Assembly: GCF_900302475.1 (NCBI RefSeq)
Contig: NZ_OMOQ01000003.1
Coordinates: forward strand, 248,001 to 312,000
DNA: 64,000 nt
Direction of reading: 5' to 3'
Source of the DNA: Defluviimonas aquaemixtae
GTDB taxonomy: Bacteria; Pseudomonadota; Alphaproteobacteria; Rhodobacterales; Rhodobacteraceae
This document shows, piece by piece, positions 45,801 through 53,078 of the stretch. Both the position numbers and the translations under genes were made by a program. The number at the start of each line of letters is the position of its first letter. Positions within the stretch are counted from its first letter, which is position 1. The notes below the pieces were generated by a model. That model did no database searches. It had not been told where the DNA came from and worked only from the letters and a program-made list of their open reading frames with translations.

Positions 45801-46235
45801 TCAACCCCCCCCTCCGGACAGATCAAAGCCGAACGACGCGCTATCCTCGATGCCGGTCCGGCGGACACGGTAGTGCAGCTCGGTCTGCATGACATGCTCC
45901 GCGTGCGGGTCGCGGTGCGCGTCGATATGGATCACCTGGACGCGCGGCTCCCACGTCGCGACGGCCTGCTCGACATAGTGCATGGCGAGCCCGTGCGTCG
46001 TCTCGTCGTTGGGCGCGAAAACCAGCCGGTGCAGGTCGCAGCCGTAGTCGGGGCGGCGCACGCGCTCGCCCGGTGTCGTGGACAGGAGCATGAGGATCGA
46101 CTGGCGGATGGCGAGCATGCCGGTCGCGAGCGCCAGGCGCCCGTCGCCCGCCACGACGAGGCCCGCCTCGGGGCCCCGGTCGAGATCGGGATGGACGAAA
46201 CGCAGCGCGGCGTCTGGAGCCGAAACGGGCGCCAT
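45801..46235 (-). CDS. gp25-like baseplate wedge protein
   Basis: 144 residues from the ATG at 46235. GPW/gp25 signature 'AIRQSILMLLSTTPGERVRRPDYGCDLHRLVF' region (about residues 43-75) is complete. In T4, P2 and eCIS the gp25 protein joins the sheath initiator to the baseplate wedge. It is 2 bp ahead of the J-like gene and 4 bp behind the PAAR-like gene, a conserved order in injection systems. Confidence 0.88.
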   Translation of the reverse strand: MAPVSAPDAALRFVHPDLDRGPEAGLVVAGDGRLALATGMLAIRQSILMLLSTTPGERVRRPDYGCDLHRLVFAPNDETTHGLAMHYVEQAVATWEPRVQVIHIDAHRDPHAEHVMQTELHYRVRRTGIEDSASFGFDLSGGGG

Positions 46236-46239
46236 CCGG

Positions 46240-46584
46240 TTACTCCCCCGCCCTGACGAGCGCCTGACCGGCGTCGCGCACCTTGTACTTGACCATGCCG
46301 GGCGGCGTGCCATCGGTCAGGCCAGACGTGTCCTCGAGACAGACGGGCGCCCCCGCGATCGTGACGAAGTCGCTCGCGCCGGTCGCCATCGGCAGGGTCG
46401 AGGTGCAGGGCTTCAGCGTCGGCCCGACATTCGGGCAGCCCGCAATCGGCCGCCCGGCTGGGTCGGGGCGGCGCAGGACCGGGCTGCCCTCGATCGTTAC
46501 GAAGCCGCGCGAGGCCTTCATCGGCGCGACCCCCACGACGTGGTCGCAGGTGACGACCGCGCTTTCTGTAAGCAGGAGTTTCAT
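46240..46584 (-). CDS. PAAR-like spike tip protein
   Basis: 114 residues, four Cys (13, 50, 60, 82) and His15 that could bind a metal ion as in PAAR cones. Repeating short beta strands with Gly/Pro turns ('FVTIEGSPVL', 'FVTIAGAPVC') form two similar halves. It overlaps the spike gene by 4 bp, the usual neighbour. It probably sharpens the tip of the VgrG-like trimer. The assignment rests on size, repeats and position rather than an exact PAAR motif. Confidence 0.75.
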   Translation of the reverse strand: MKLLLTESAVVTCDHVVGVAPMKASRGFVTIEGSPVLRRPDPAGRPIAGCPNVGPTLKPCTSTLPMATGASDFVTIAGAPVCLEDTSGLTDGTPPGMVKYKVRDAGQALVRAGE

Positions 46585-48122
46585 AGCTTCTCGAAATCCA
46601 CCTTGGCGGCGCCGATTCGGACCTCCCGGCCCGGCGCGCGGATCTGCAGGTCGGTCTCGGCGTGCAGGACCATGCCGCCGGAGGTCATCTCGACATAGCT
46701 GCCGTTCGCCGCCTCGACCCGCGTTTCGTCGCGCGCCAGCGACAGCGTCGCGCCGCCCTTCGCGCGCGCGACGATCCGGTCCTTGGCGTCGTCAAGGACG
46801 ACCTCGTGGCCACCGCCCGACCGCATCAGGAGCTTGCAGCGCCGGCCGCCCGACACGCCGGTATCGTCGGGTGCCTCGCTGCCGAAGACGCCGCCGAGCA
46901 CGACGCCCTGCGCCGGATCGCCGTTGACGAGCGCCACCAGAACCGTGTCGCCAAAATCCGGCAGCGCGATCACGCCCTTGTCACGGCCCGCGGCGGGCAG
47001 GAGCACCTGAAGCCAGTCCGTTTCGATATCGGCGAAGACGGGAAGCGCGACGCGCACGCGGCCGAGCCCTGACGGATCGGCGACGTCGACGACGCGGGCG
47101 GGCGTGATCTCGCCCGCCGGAGCCTGCGGCGCGGCGTCGGGCAGGCGCGTCGAGACCTCCGTGAGGAAGCCGCGCTCGCCGTCGACGGTGTGCAGGACGG
47201 AGCTGAGCACGAAGGAATGGTCGCCCGCCATCCCCGCGCCGACGAGCCGGACGGCCACGCCGGGGCCGAGACGGGCATCGCCGGTGACGGTGCCTTCGAG
47301 CGTCAGCCGGTCGGCCTCGGCGCGGTCCATCGCCGCCTGCGCCTCGGCCCCCGCCTCGCGCCGGCTTCGCCCGGTGCGCGACGCAAGGACGCGGCCGGCG
47401 CCGCCCCTACCGCCGAGAAGGCCCGGCCTCTGCGTCGGCGCGGGCGCGGCGGCGCTGTGGTGGGCGATGGTCGTCGGGTCCCATTGTCGCGCCTCCATCC
47501 CGCCCGGCACCGCGAGCAGGTTGTCCTCGAACCGGAACGCAAGGAGATTGTCCGCCGGGTCGAGCGGAGTGGCCCGGCCGCGCCGCTGTGCGCGCGTCAC
47601 GACCAGCCGGTTGCCGTCCAGGAAGAACCACAGGCCCGCCCGCGCGGCGATGTCGCGCAGGAAGTCGAGGTCGCTCTGCCGCGTCTGGGCCGTCCGGGGC
47701 AGGACCGGACCGTCGTCCCTGACATCGGTGGCAAGACCGTGCCGGCCGGCGATATCCGCGATGATCTCGCCGGCCGTCATGTCGGAGAACATGGTCATGG
47801 TCTGTGCGCCGCGCAGCCGGTGGAGCGCGTCATGGGCGCGCAGACGCATCACTGGGGCCCCGGCGAGCGGCTTTTCGACCGCGAGCGCCGTTACCGTCCC
47901 GTCGAAGATTGCGCACCGTCCCTGTCCGACAGTGACCGTCAGCGGGGCGTCGGCCAGGATGCGCGGGCGGTCCGGCTCGAGCCGCAGGGTGATCTCGCAG
48001 AGCGCCGGCGCGGAGAGCTCGCGGCGAACCCGCATGTCCGATACCAGCCCCGACAGATCCGACCGCGCCAGGCCCGATCCGCAGCGGACCGCAAGGGCGG
48101 GTATGTCGCGAATGATGGTCAT
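46581..48122 (-). CDS. VgrG/gp27-gp5-like central spike protein
   Basis: 513 residues from the ATG at 48122, overlapping the LysM gene by 4 bp. N-terminal gp27/phage late control D-like region (about 1-200, 'DMTAGEIIADIAGRHGL', 'SDLDFLRDIAARAGLWFF'), an Ala/Arg-rich insert, an OB-fold (about 345-430, 'DPSGLGRVRVALPVF', 'GDTVLVALVNGDPAQGVVLGGVFG') and a short beta-helix C-terminus. It forms the trimeric needle hub above the PAAR-like tip. No C-terminal effector extension is present. Confidence 0.87.
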   Translation of the reverse strand: MTIIRDIPALAVRCGSGLARSDLSGLVSDMRVRRELSAPALCEITLRLEPDRPRILADAPLTVTVGQGRCAIFDGTVTALAVEKPLAGAPVMRLRAHDALHRLRGAQTMTMFSDMTAGEIIADIAGRHGLATDVRDDGPVLPRTAQTRQSDLDFLRDIAARAGLWFFLDGNRLVVTRAQRRGRATPLDPADNLLAFRFEDNLLAVPGGMEARQWDPTTIAHHSAAAPAPTQRPGLLGGRGGAGRVLASRTGRSRREAGAEAQAAMDRAEADRLTLEGTVTGDARLGPGVAVRLVGAGMAGDHSFVLSSVLHTVDGERGFLTEVSTRLPDAAPQAPAGEITPARVVDVADPSGLGRVRVALPVFADIETDWLQVLLPAAGRDKGVIALPDFGDTVLVALVNGDPAQGVVLGGVFGSEAPDDTGVSGGRRCKLLMRSGGGHEVVLDDAKDRIVARAKGGATLSLARDETRVEAANGSYVEMTSGGMVLHAETDLQIRAPGREVRIGAAKVDFEKL

Positions 48123-48880
48123 GACTCGGCCCGAAGTTCCTTGCGTACGGGGATCTTCAGCGCGATCCCGGGCGCGAGCATGTCCGGACTGCGGATGTCG
48201 TTCGCGTCCGCGATGACCCGCCACAGCCCCGCATCCCCGTAGTAACGCTCCGCCAGCAGGTCGAGCCGGTCGGCCGACCGCGCCGCATCGTCGCCCGCCG
48301 GCGGCGCGGTTGTGTGGATCTTGGGCGCCGCCCCGCCCGCCTCAGCGCCCTTCGCCTCGGCGATCCTGAGCGGCTGGCGCCGCGCCGCCGCGCCGGGCCG
48401 GGCCTGGGCGTCTTCTTCGCCCGGCACCACGAGCAGCCGCAGCCGCAGCCAGGACCGGCGCGGCACGCCCGAGGCATCGAACGCCTCGAGCCGCTCGGCG
48501 ACGCTGCGGACCACGGCCCGGACGTTCCATGTCTTGCCCCAGACGAAGCGGATATAGGGCGGCCGGCGCACACCACCCGGCGGCGCGTCGGTGTTTTCCG
48601 AAAGCTCCCAAATCGGCCGCGTATGGTCGCGGACATCACCCGACACGACGGTGGAGCCGAGCCTCAGCGAGACGTCGAAGACAAGGTCGAGGTCAAGTTC
48701 CGAATAGCCGCCACCGGTGAAAAGCGCCGAGCCGCGCCGCGTCCCCCGGTCGCCGACCGAGCCGGTCGAGAAGGTTTCGAGGTCGATCCCGGCGAGGCGG
48801 CGAAAAACGAGGCTTTCGGGGTTTAGCATGCAGCTGAGCCGCGTGTTCGTCCGTTCGACCAGGAATGCCACGCGCTCCAT
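48119..48880 (-). CDS. LysM-containing tube-baseplate adaptor (CIS tube protein, Afp7/gp53-like)
   Basis: 253 residues. N-terminal CIS tube-adaptor domain ('MLNPESLVFRR', 'DLDLVFDVSLR', 'VWGKTW') through about 150, a Pro/Ala linker, and a C-terminal LysM ('DRLDLLAERYYGDAGLWRVIADANDI', ~210-250). The same architecture occurs in Afp7/Pvc7. It connects the tube to the spike hub. It starts 1 bp after the Pro/Arg-rich gene. Confidence 0.87.
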   Translation of the reverse strand: MERVAFLVERTNTRLSCMLNPESLVFRRLAGIDLETFSTGSVGDRGTRRGSALFTGGGYSELDLDLVFDVSLRLGSTVVSGDVRDHTRPIWELSENTDAPPGGVRRPPYIRFVWGKTWNVRAVVRSVAERLEAFDASGVPRRSWLRLRLLVVPGEEDAQARPGAAARRQPLRIAEAKGAEAGGAAPKIHTTAPPAGDDAARSADRLDLLAERYYGDAGLWRVIADANDIRSPDMLAPGIALKIPVRKELRAES

Positions 48881-48881
48881 C

Positions 48882-49685
48882 TCAGCTTCTCTGCTCCCTG
48901 ATCAGCGCGGCGAGGCGGTCGCGCTGGTCCGCGACGGCCTCGGGCGTCGCCCTCCGGACGATACCGGCGGGAAGGTCGGGCCAGCGGTCGGAGCCCCAGT
49001 CGGCGCCGGGCCGGTCGGGCGCGGGGCCGGTCGGGCGAAGGGGCGTCGACGCGGCGGAGCGGCGATCCGACGGCGGCAGCCCCGGCGGGGCAGCGGGCGC
49101 GCCGTCTTCGGAAGGTTCGGCCTGGCTTGGCGCGGGGCGCGGCGCGGGCGGCAGGTCGGACCATGCGAGGGTCGGGCGCGGAAACTGCGCGGGAGGCGGG
49201 GCGGCGGGACGTTCGGCGACGGTTGGCGGCGGGCGGTCCCTCGCCTCGCGGGACGGCAGCAGGAGCCGGCCGGCGCCGGTTTGCTGTCTGGCCCGACCTT
49301 CCTCGCGCGCGGACCCGCGCGCGTCGGAGGCCGGTGACGGTCGCCTGCGTGGCGCATCGGTGTCGCGGGCCGGAATCTCCGCCGCCGCATCGTGTTTCCG
49401 GCCGCTCGTAAGGCCCGGCGCACGCTCCTCCTGCCGCCCTGTGGCCAGGGCGGCCGTCTCGGAACCCTCGGCGTCCGCGTCGTCCAGGAGTTGCGGCGCG
49501 TGTTTCCTGACCAGCTGCAGCCAGTGCTCCGGCGGCCTGCCCCCGTGTCGTCCGGCGGGCAGGTCCGCCGCAGCGGTCCCGAGACGGTCGGCGAGCCGCG
49601 AAAGCGCGCCGGCCGCCGACCTCAGAAGCCGCGCAAAGGGGCCCGCGACGGAGCCGGGACCTGCGCTGCTGCGCCGGTCACGCAC
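48882..49685 (-). CDS. Pro/Arg/Ala-rich low-complexity protein of the CIS operon
   Basis: 267 residues, with start overlapping the tube gene by 8 bp. The short N-terminal helix (about 10-45, 'GPFARLLRSAAGALSRLADRLGT') and the C-terminal helix (about 235-267) flank a disordered Pro/Arg/Ala/Glu-rich centre. eCIS clusters often have a poorly conserved, low-complexity protein in this position. It could act as a small tape measure, a chaperone or a flexible linker. The very high GC means the frame is supported mainly by its tight overlaps. Confidence 0.55.
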   Translation of the reverse strand: MRDRRSSAGPGSVAGPFARLLRSAAGALSRLADRLGTAAADLPAGRHGGRPPEHWLQLVRKHAPQLLDDADAEGSETAALATGRQEERAPGLTSGRKHDAAAEIPARDTDAPRRRPSPASDARGSAREEGRARQQTGAGRLLLPSREARDRPPPTVAERPAAPPPAQFPRPTLAWSDLPPAPRPAPSQAEPSEDGAPAAPPGLPPSDRRSAASTPLRPTGPAPDRPGADWGSDRWPDLPAGIVRRATPEAVADQRDRLAALIREQRS

Positions 49686-50103
49686 GCTCGATCCCCTCGC
49701 AGACGAGGGTCAGCGTTTCGATGGCCGAGGCGTTGCTGAGCGCGTCGAACTCGGCGCCGCGCCACGCGGTCGGCCAAGCATCGGTCAGGTTCCAGCGGGC
49801 CTGTTCCTGACCGCCGGGCCGCGTCAGGATGATCGAGATGTGCCGCCGTTCGACGCTGCCGGAGGCGGCAGTCTGCATCCAGTCCCACAGGTCGCGCGAT
49901 TCCGACAGGCCCCATTTCAGCGTGATGTTGCCGTATTTCGCGCGACCGGCGAGCTTGCGCACAGCGGGCCCACCGCCGCCCTCGCGGTAGTCGATCGCCT
50001 CGACCTCGACACTGAGACCTGTCACTTCGGTGAAGTAGCCGACCGGCCCCTCCCCCAGATCGAGAATGAAGTTGTACGCGCGATAGATCTCACGGTCCGG
50101 CAT
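49678..50103 (-). CDS. CIS inner tube protein (T4 gp19/Hcp-like)
   Basis: 141 residues, normal for gp19-like tube proteins. 'YNFILDLGEGPVGYFTEVTGLSVEVEAIDYREGG' (about 10-43) and 'KYGNITLKWG' are family signatures (phage tail protein, TIGR02241). Hexamer stacks of it make the rigid tube fired by the sheath. It is the only tube gene of the cluster, while classical eCIS have two or three. Confidence 0.92.
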   Translation of the reverse strand: MPDREIYRAYNFILDLGEGPVGYFTEVTGLSVEVEAIDYREGGGGPAVRKLAGRAKYGNITLKWGLSESRDLWDWMQTAASGSVERRHISIILTRPGGQEQARWNLTDAWPTAWRGAEFDALSNASAIETLTLVCEGIERA

Positions 50104-50112
50104 GGTGCGCCC

Positions 50113-51258
50113 CTATCCCTGGTCCTCATCCGGGCGGATCATGCCCAGACGAAAGACGATGAATTCCGCCGGCTTCACGGGCGCGATGCCGATCTCGGTG
50201 ATGAGCCGTCCGGCGTCGATCGATTCAGGTGTGTTGGTCTCGTCGTCGCAGCGCACGAAGAACGCCTGTTCGGGCGTCTCGCCCAGAAGCGCGCCCTGCC
50301 GCCACAGGAGCGTGAGGAAGGCGCGCACGTTCCGCTCGACGCTTTTCCAGAGGGTCATGTCGTTCGGCTCGAAGACCGTCCAGCGCGTGCCCTCCTCGAT
50401 CGATTCCTTGATCATGTTGACCAGCCGGCGGACGTTGATGTAGCGCCACTCGCTGGCCTCATCGGCGAGCGTCCGGGCGCCCCAGACGCGGATGCCGGAG
50501 GTCGGGAAGAAGCGGATAACGTTCACGCCCGCCTTGTTCAGTTCGCCCTGCTCGGCCCGCGACACGAGCTTCTTGAGGCCGAGCGCACCGCGCACCGTCT
50601 CGTTCGCGGGCGGCTTGTGGACGCCGCGCTTGGCGTCCGTTCGGGCGTAGATCCCGGCGATGTGGCCCGAGGGCGCGGCGTCAAGCGTCCGGGACGGGTC
50701 GAACGGATCGCGCACGATCAAGTGCGGAAAGTAGACCGCGCCGTAGCCATCTTCCGACGACCGCGGGCGGAACCCCGAACCGCCGCCCGAGGCGCTGGCG
50801 ACCTTCTTCAGCGCCTCCAGATCCTCGGCATCGGCCGGAAAATCGAGGATGGCGACCCGGTCACCGAGCTTTTCGCAATGGATCAGGACCGCCTCATAGG
50901 CCGCCGCATCGCCCTGCCCCGGGGCGCAGACGATCGCGATCTCGTCGAAGGCCTCGAGCGCCTCGAGCCCGCCGGCCAGATCGGCTTCGGTGCCAGTGTT
51001 CACGATGAAGCAGCGGCCGCCCCCGTTGAGGAAGAAGCCCTGGACCGCCACGGCGAGGTCGTTCGACGTGCTGTCGGCCTCGGCATAGTCGGCGACGAAC
51101 TGGGACCAGTTGTGGCAGGGCCGCGGCTTGCCGACATGCGCCCCCGCCCGGGGCGCGGCGCCGAGAAAGGCCGCCGTGCTCGTCCCCACCATTCCGATCG
51201 GCTTCGCGCCGGTCGACACTTCTTCGACATAGACGCCGGGAGTCTGATAATTGGACAT
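50113..51258 (-). CDS. Contractile sheath protein
   Basis: 381 residues from the ATG at 51258; GTG 51264 is less likely. Opening 'YQTPGVYVEEV' and the C-terminal 'PAEFIVFRLG' are the hallmarks of phage and eCIS sheath proteins. The mid part 'GYGAVYFPHLIVRDP' and 'VNVIRFFPTSGIRVWGARTL' is well conserved. Only one sheath gene is present and it is among the shorter ones, so the sheath may be a simple homopolymer. It begins 2 bp after the cap gene. Confidence 0.95.
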   Translation of the reverse strand: MSNYQTPGVYVEEVSTGAKPIGMVGTSTAAFLGAAPRAGAHVGKPRPCHNWSQFVADYAEADSTSNDLAVAVQGFFLNGGGRCFIVNTGTEADLAGGLEALEAFDEIAIVCAPGQGDAAAYEAVLIHCEKLGDRVAILDFPADAEDLEALKKVASASGGGSGFRPRSSEDGYGAVYFPHLIVRDPFDPSRTLDAAPSGHIAGIYARTDAKRGVHKPPANETVRGALGLKKLVSRAEQGELNKAGVNVIRFFPTSGIRVWGARTLADEASEWRYINVRRLVNMIKESIEEGTRWTVFEPNDMTLWKSVERNVRAFLTLLWRQGALLGETPEQAFFVRCDDETNTPESIDAGRLITEIGIAPVKPAEFIVFRLGMIRPDEDQG

Positions 51259-51260
51259 GA

Positions 51261-51935
51261 TCACGCTTCTTTCGGGCTGAATTCGACTTTGACGGGCGAT
51301 TCGGAGAGGTCGATCTGAAGGGTCTGGCTGCGGCCCCGCGCCTCGATCAGGAGCGTGCTCCGACCGGGCCGCACGGCGATGCCCTCGAACGCGAAGAGGC
51401 CGCGATCATCGGTGCGGGTCGAACGGCGAAGCTCGGGCAGCGTCACCTTGGCGCGGGCGAGCCCGGCCGGGCCCGGGCCGATCACCTGCCCGGCGAGCCG
51501 GCCGAAGGGCGCGAGCTCGATCTCGGTCGGCTGGGTGACCGGCACGCCGGCGCGCGCAGGCAGCTGCGGCTCGATCGGGACGTTCAGGAACAGGCCGGCG
51601 CGGGGCGCGACGCCGAAGGCCCGCCAGACCGCAACGTCGATCGCCGCGAACTCGGCGTCGATCCCGGCATCGGCCAGCGCGGCCTCGGTCACCTGCCCCA
51701 GCGCCCGGTGCCCGGCCGCGGAATCGGGAGCGGCCGTCGTCACGAGATAGCGCGCCGTCAGCGCCGCGCGGGCGGTCGCCGCGTGCGACCTCGGATGCGT
51801 CGGCAGAAGGTCCATCAGATGCAGGAAGATGGTCGCCTTCCCGGCCTCGGCGACCGGCGGGCCGATCACGATATCCGCCTCGACACCGACCTGCCTCAGC
51901 CAGCCCTCAAGCCGTTCGGTCGCTGCGTCGATCAT
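51261..51935 (-). CDS. Tube terminator/cap protein (DUF4255, Pvc16-like) with carboxypeptidase-regulatory-like domain
   Basis: 224 residues. The DUF4255 N-terminal region spans about 1-145 ('IDAATERLEGWL', 'IFLHLMDLLPTHPR', 'LTARYLVTTAAP') and is the cap that stops tube and sheath polymerisation in PVC/Afp. Residues about 150-224 form a small beta-sandwich ('LAGQVIGPGPAGLARAKVTL', 'TRTDDRGLFAFEGI') of the CarboxypepD_reg type. It is the first gene of the 14-gene operon and divergent from the 52.1-kb gene. Confidence 0.88.
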   Translation of the reverse strand: MIDAATERLEGWLRQVGVEADIVIGPPVAEAGKATIFLHLMDLLPTHPRSHAATARAALTARYLVTTAAPDSAAGHRALGQVTEAALADAGIDAEFAAIDVAVWRAFGVAPRAGLFLNVPIEPQLPARAGVPVTQPTEIELAPFGRLAGQVIGPGPAGLARAKVTLPELRRSTRTDDRGLFAFEGIAVRPGRSTLLIEARGRSQTLQIDLSESPVKVEFSPKEA

Positions 51936-51973
51936 CGTGCAGACCCAAATGCCCTACGAGAAATGCGTTCCGC

Positions 51974-51987
51974 TGACGCTAGCGTCA
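51974..51987. promoter_or_regulatory. 14-bp perfect palindrome in the divergent CIS promoter region
   Basis: TGACGCTAGCGTCA is a perfect inverted repeat 39 bp upstream of the cap start and 115 bp upstream of the divergent gene. It is a candidate operator for the CIS operon. No regulator gene is adjacent, so the protein would act in trans. Confidence 0.6.
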
Positions 51988-52101
51988 ACTATTTGGCCGA
52001 TCAAGAATATTGTTCTACGTTCGATTCCGGAAAGGCGAGTCGGTGGGAAAGATTACCCACGGGATCATTGAATTCGATTGCTTTTATTCGGGAGGTTGGA
52101 A

Positions 52102-52803
52102 ATGAAAGTGCACTTTGTCCTGAACAAGGTCACCAAGACTTTCGCGGTCGTGCTGAGGGACCTGGCGGCGCACCGCAAGGCCGGGAAGGCCAACGAGAAG
52201 CCTGCGATCCACGACCGGGTGGCAGAGGCCCTGAACAGCGCGGTCTGCATGCACGGCGACGCCGACATGGTGTTCGAGCAGAGAAGGGGCGACGACAACA
52301 ACTGGACCAAGCAGGATCTGGCGAAGGCCGTGATGCCCGAGGTCTACAAGGGCCTGATGAAGATCGCCCAATACCTCGACACGCTGAAGAACAACCTCGT
52401 GGGGCTCAACATCACCACGGACAAGGAGCTTGAAGAAGCTATCCGCAAGTTCATGGATAACGACAAGGATGCGAGCGCGGCGAAGGCATTTCTCAAGAAA
52501 ATCTACCTGCAGGACAACGGCAAGCTCCGCTATCCCACGATGGCGGAGATCAATGCGCGCACCGACACGTTCCTGCCGCGCCTGCGCGACTCCCTTGAGG
52601 CCGCACGTCGCCGGGCCAAGGCCGAGGCGGAGGAGCGAGCGAAACAGGCGGCGTCCAGTTCGTCGGAACAGGCGCCGCAGGCGGTCTACGGAAGCGGCCC
52701 GCCGGCGATCGACGCGGATTATGCCATCCCGCCGGCGCCGGCCCAGTTGTACGGCCAGGTGCCCCAGCTTGACTACGACAGCGTCAACGCGCCGCTGAAC
52801 TGA
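52102..52803 (+). CDS. Unrecognised protein divergent from the CIS operon
   Basis: 233 residues from the ATG at 52102, preceded by GGGAGG at a good distance. Soluble. Residues 1-165 are mostly helical and charged ('YKGLMKIAQYLDTLKNNLVGL', 'MDNDKDASAAKAFLKKIYL'), followed by an Arg/Ala/Glu-rich helix (about 165-195). The final 45 residues are Pro/Tyr/Gln-rich and probably disordered. I do not recognise the family. Its position, sharing a regulatory region with the CIS, makes it a candidate cargo, cap-binding factor or regulator. This is a hypothesis from location only. Confidence 0.7.
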   Translation: MKVHFVLNKVTKTFAVVLRDLAAHRKAGKANEKPAIHDRVAEALNSAVCMHGDADMVFEQRRGDDNNWTKQDLAKAVMPEVYKGLMKIAQYLDTLKNNLVGLNITTDKELEEAIRKFMDNDKDASAAKAFLKKIYLQDNGKLRYPTMAEINARTDTFLPRLRDSLEAARRRAKAEAEERAKQAASSSSEQAPQAVYGSGPPAIDADYAIPPAPAQLYGQVPQLDYDSVNAPLN

Positions 52804-53078
52804 TGCAATCTGACGCGCGTGCGTTGGGCCAGGGACATTAGTTGGTTTTTTAAGCTTAAGGGGAAGCCGCCGCTAAATAGACTATGAGCTGTAGAGTAGG
52901 GTACTTCGTGATCAGGGCTGTTTCCGGAGCTGGGTGATTGATATCCAACTTCGGATTGCGGGTGCCATGTTCTTGCCGGAGATTTCCGCTTCCAGATGCC
53001 ACTGCATCGTCGGGGCCAGAAACAAGACACAGTGTGGCCGAACTTCTTTGGCCTGACCGATCGGACAGGGGGCAAGCC

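Noticed and set aside
48865..51318. 817-codon plus-strand frame opposite tube and sheath genes
   Set aside because: Antisense shadow of several well-supported genes; no domain resemblance.
39545..51935. Prophage or R-type pyocin
   Set aside because: There are no capsid, terminase, lysis or tail-fibre genes. DUF4255 cap, LysM adaptor and gpI/J order fit eCIS-like systems better.
39545..51935. Type VI secretion system
   Set aside because: The tube/sheath/spike genes are eCIS-like (gp19, DUF4255, LysM), and no TssB/C/J/K/L/M or ClpV is found.
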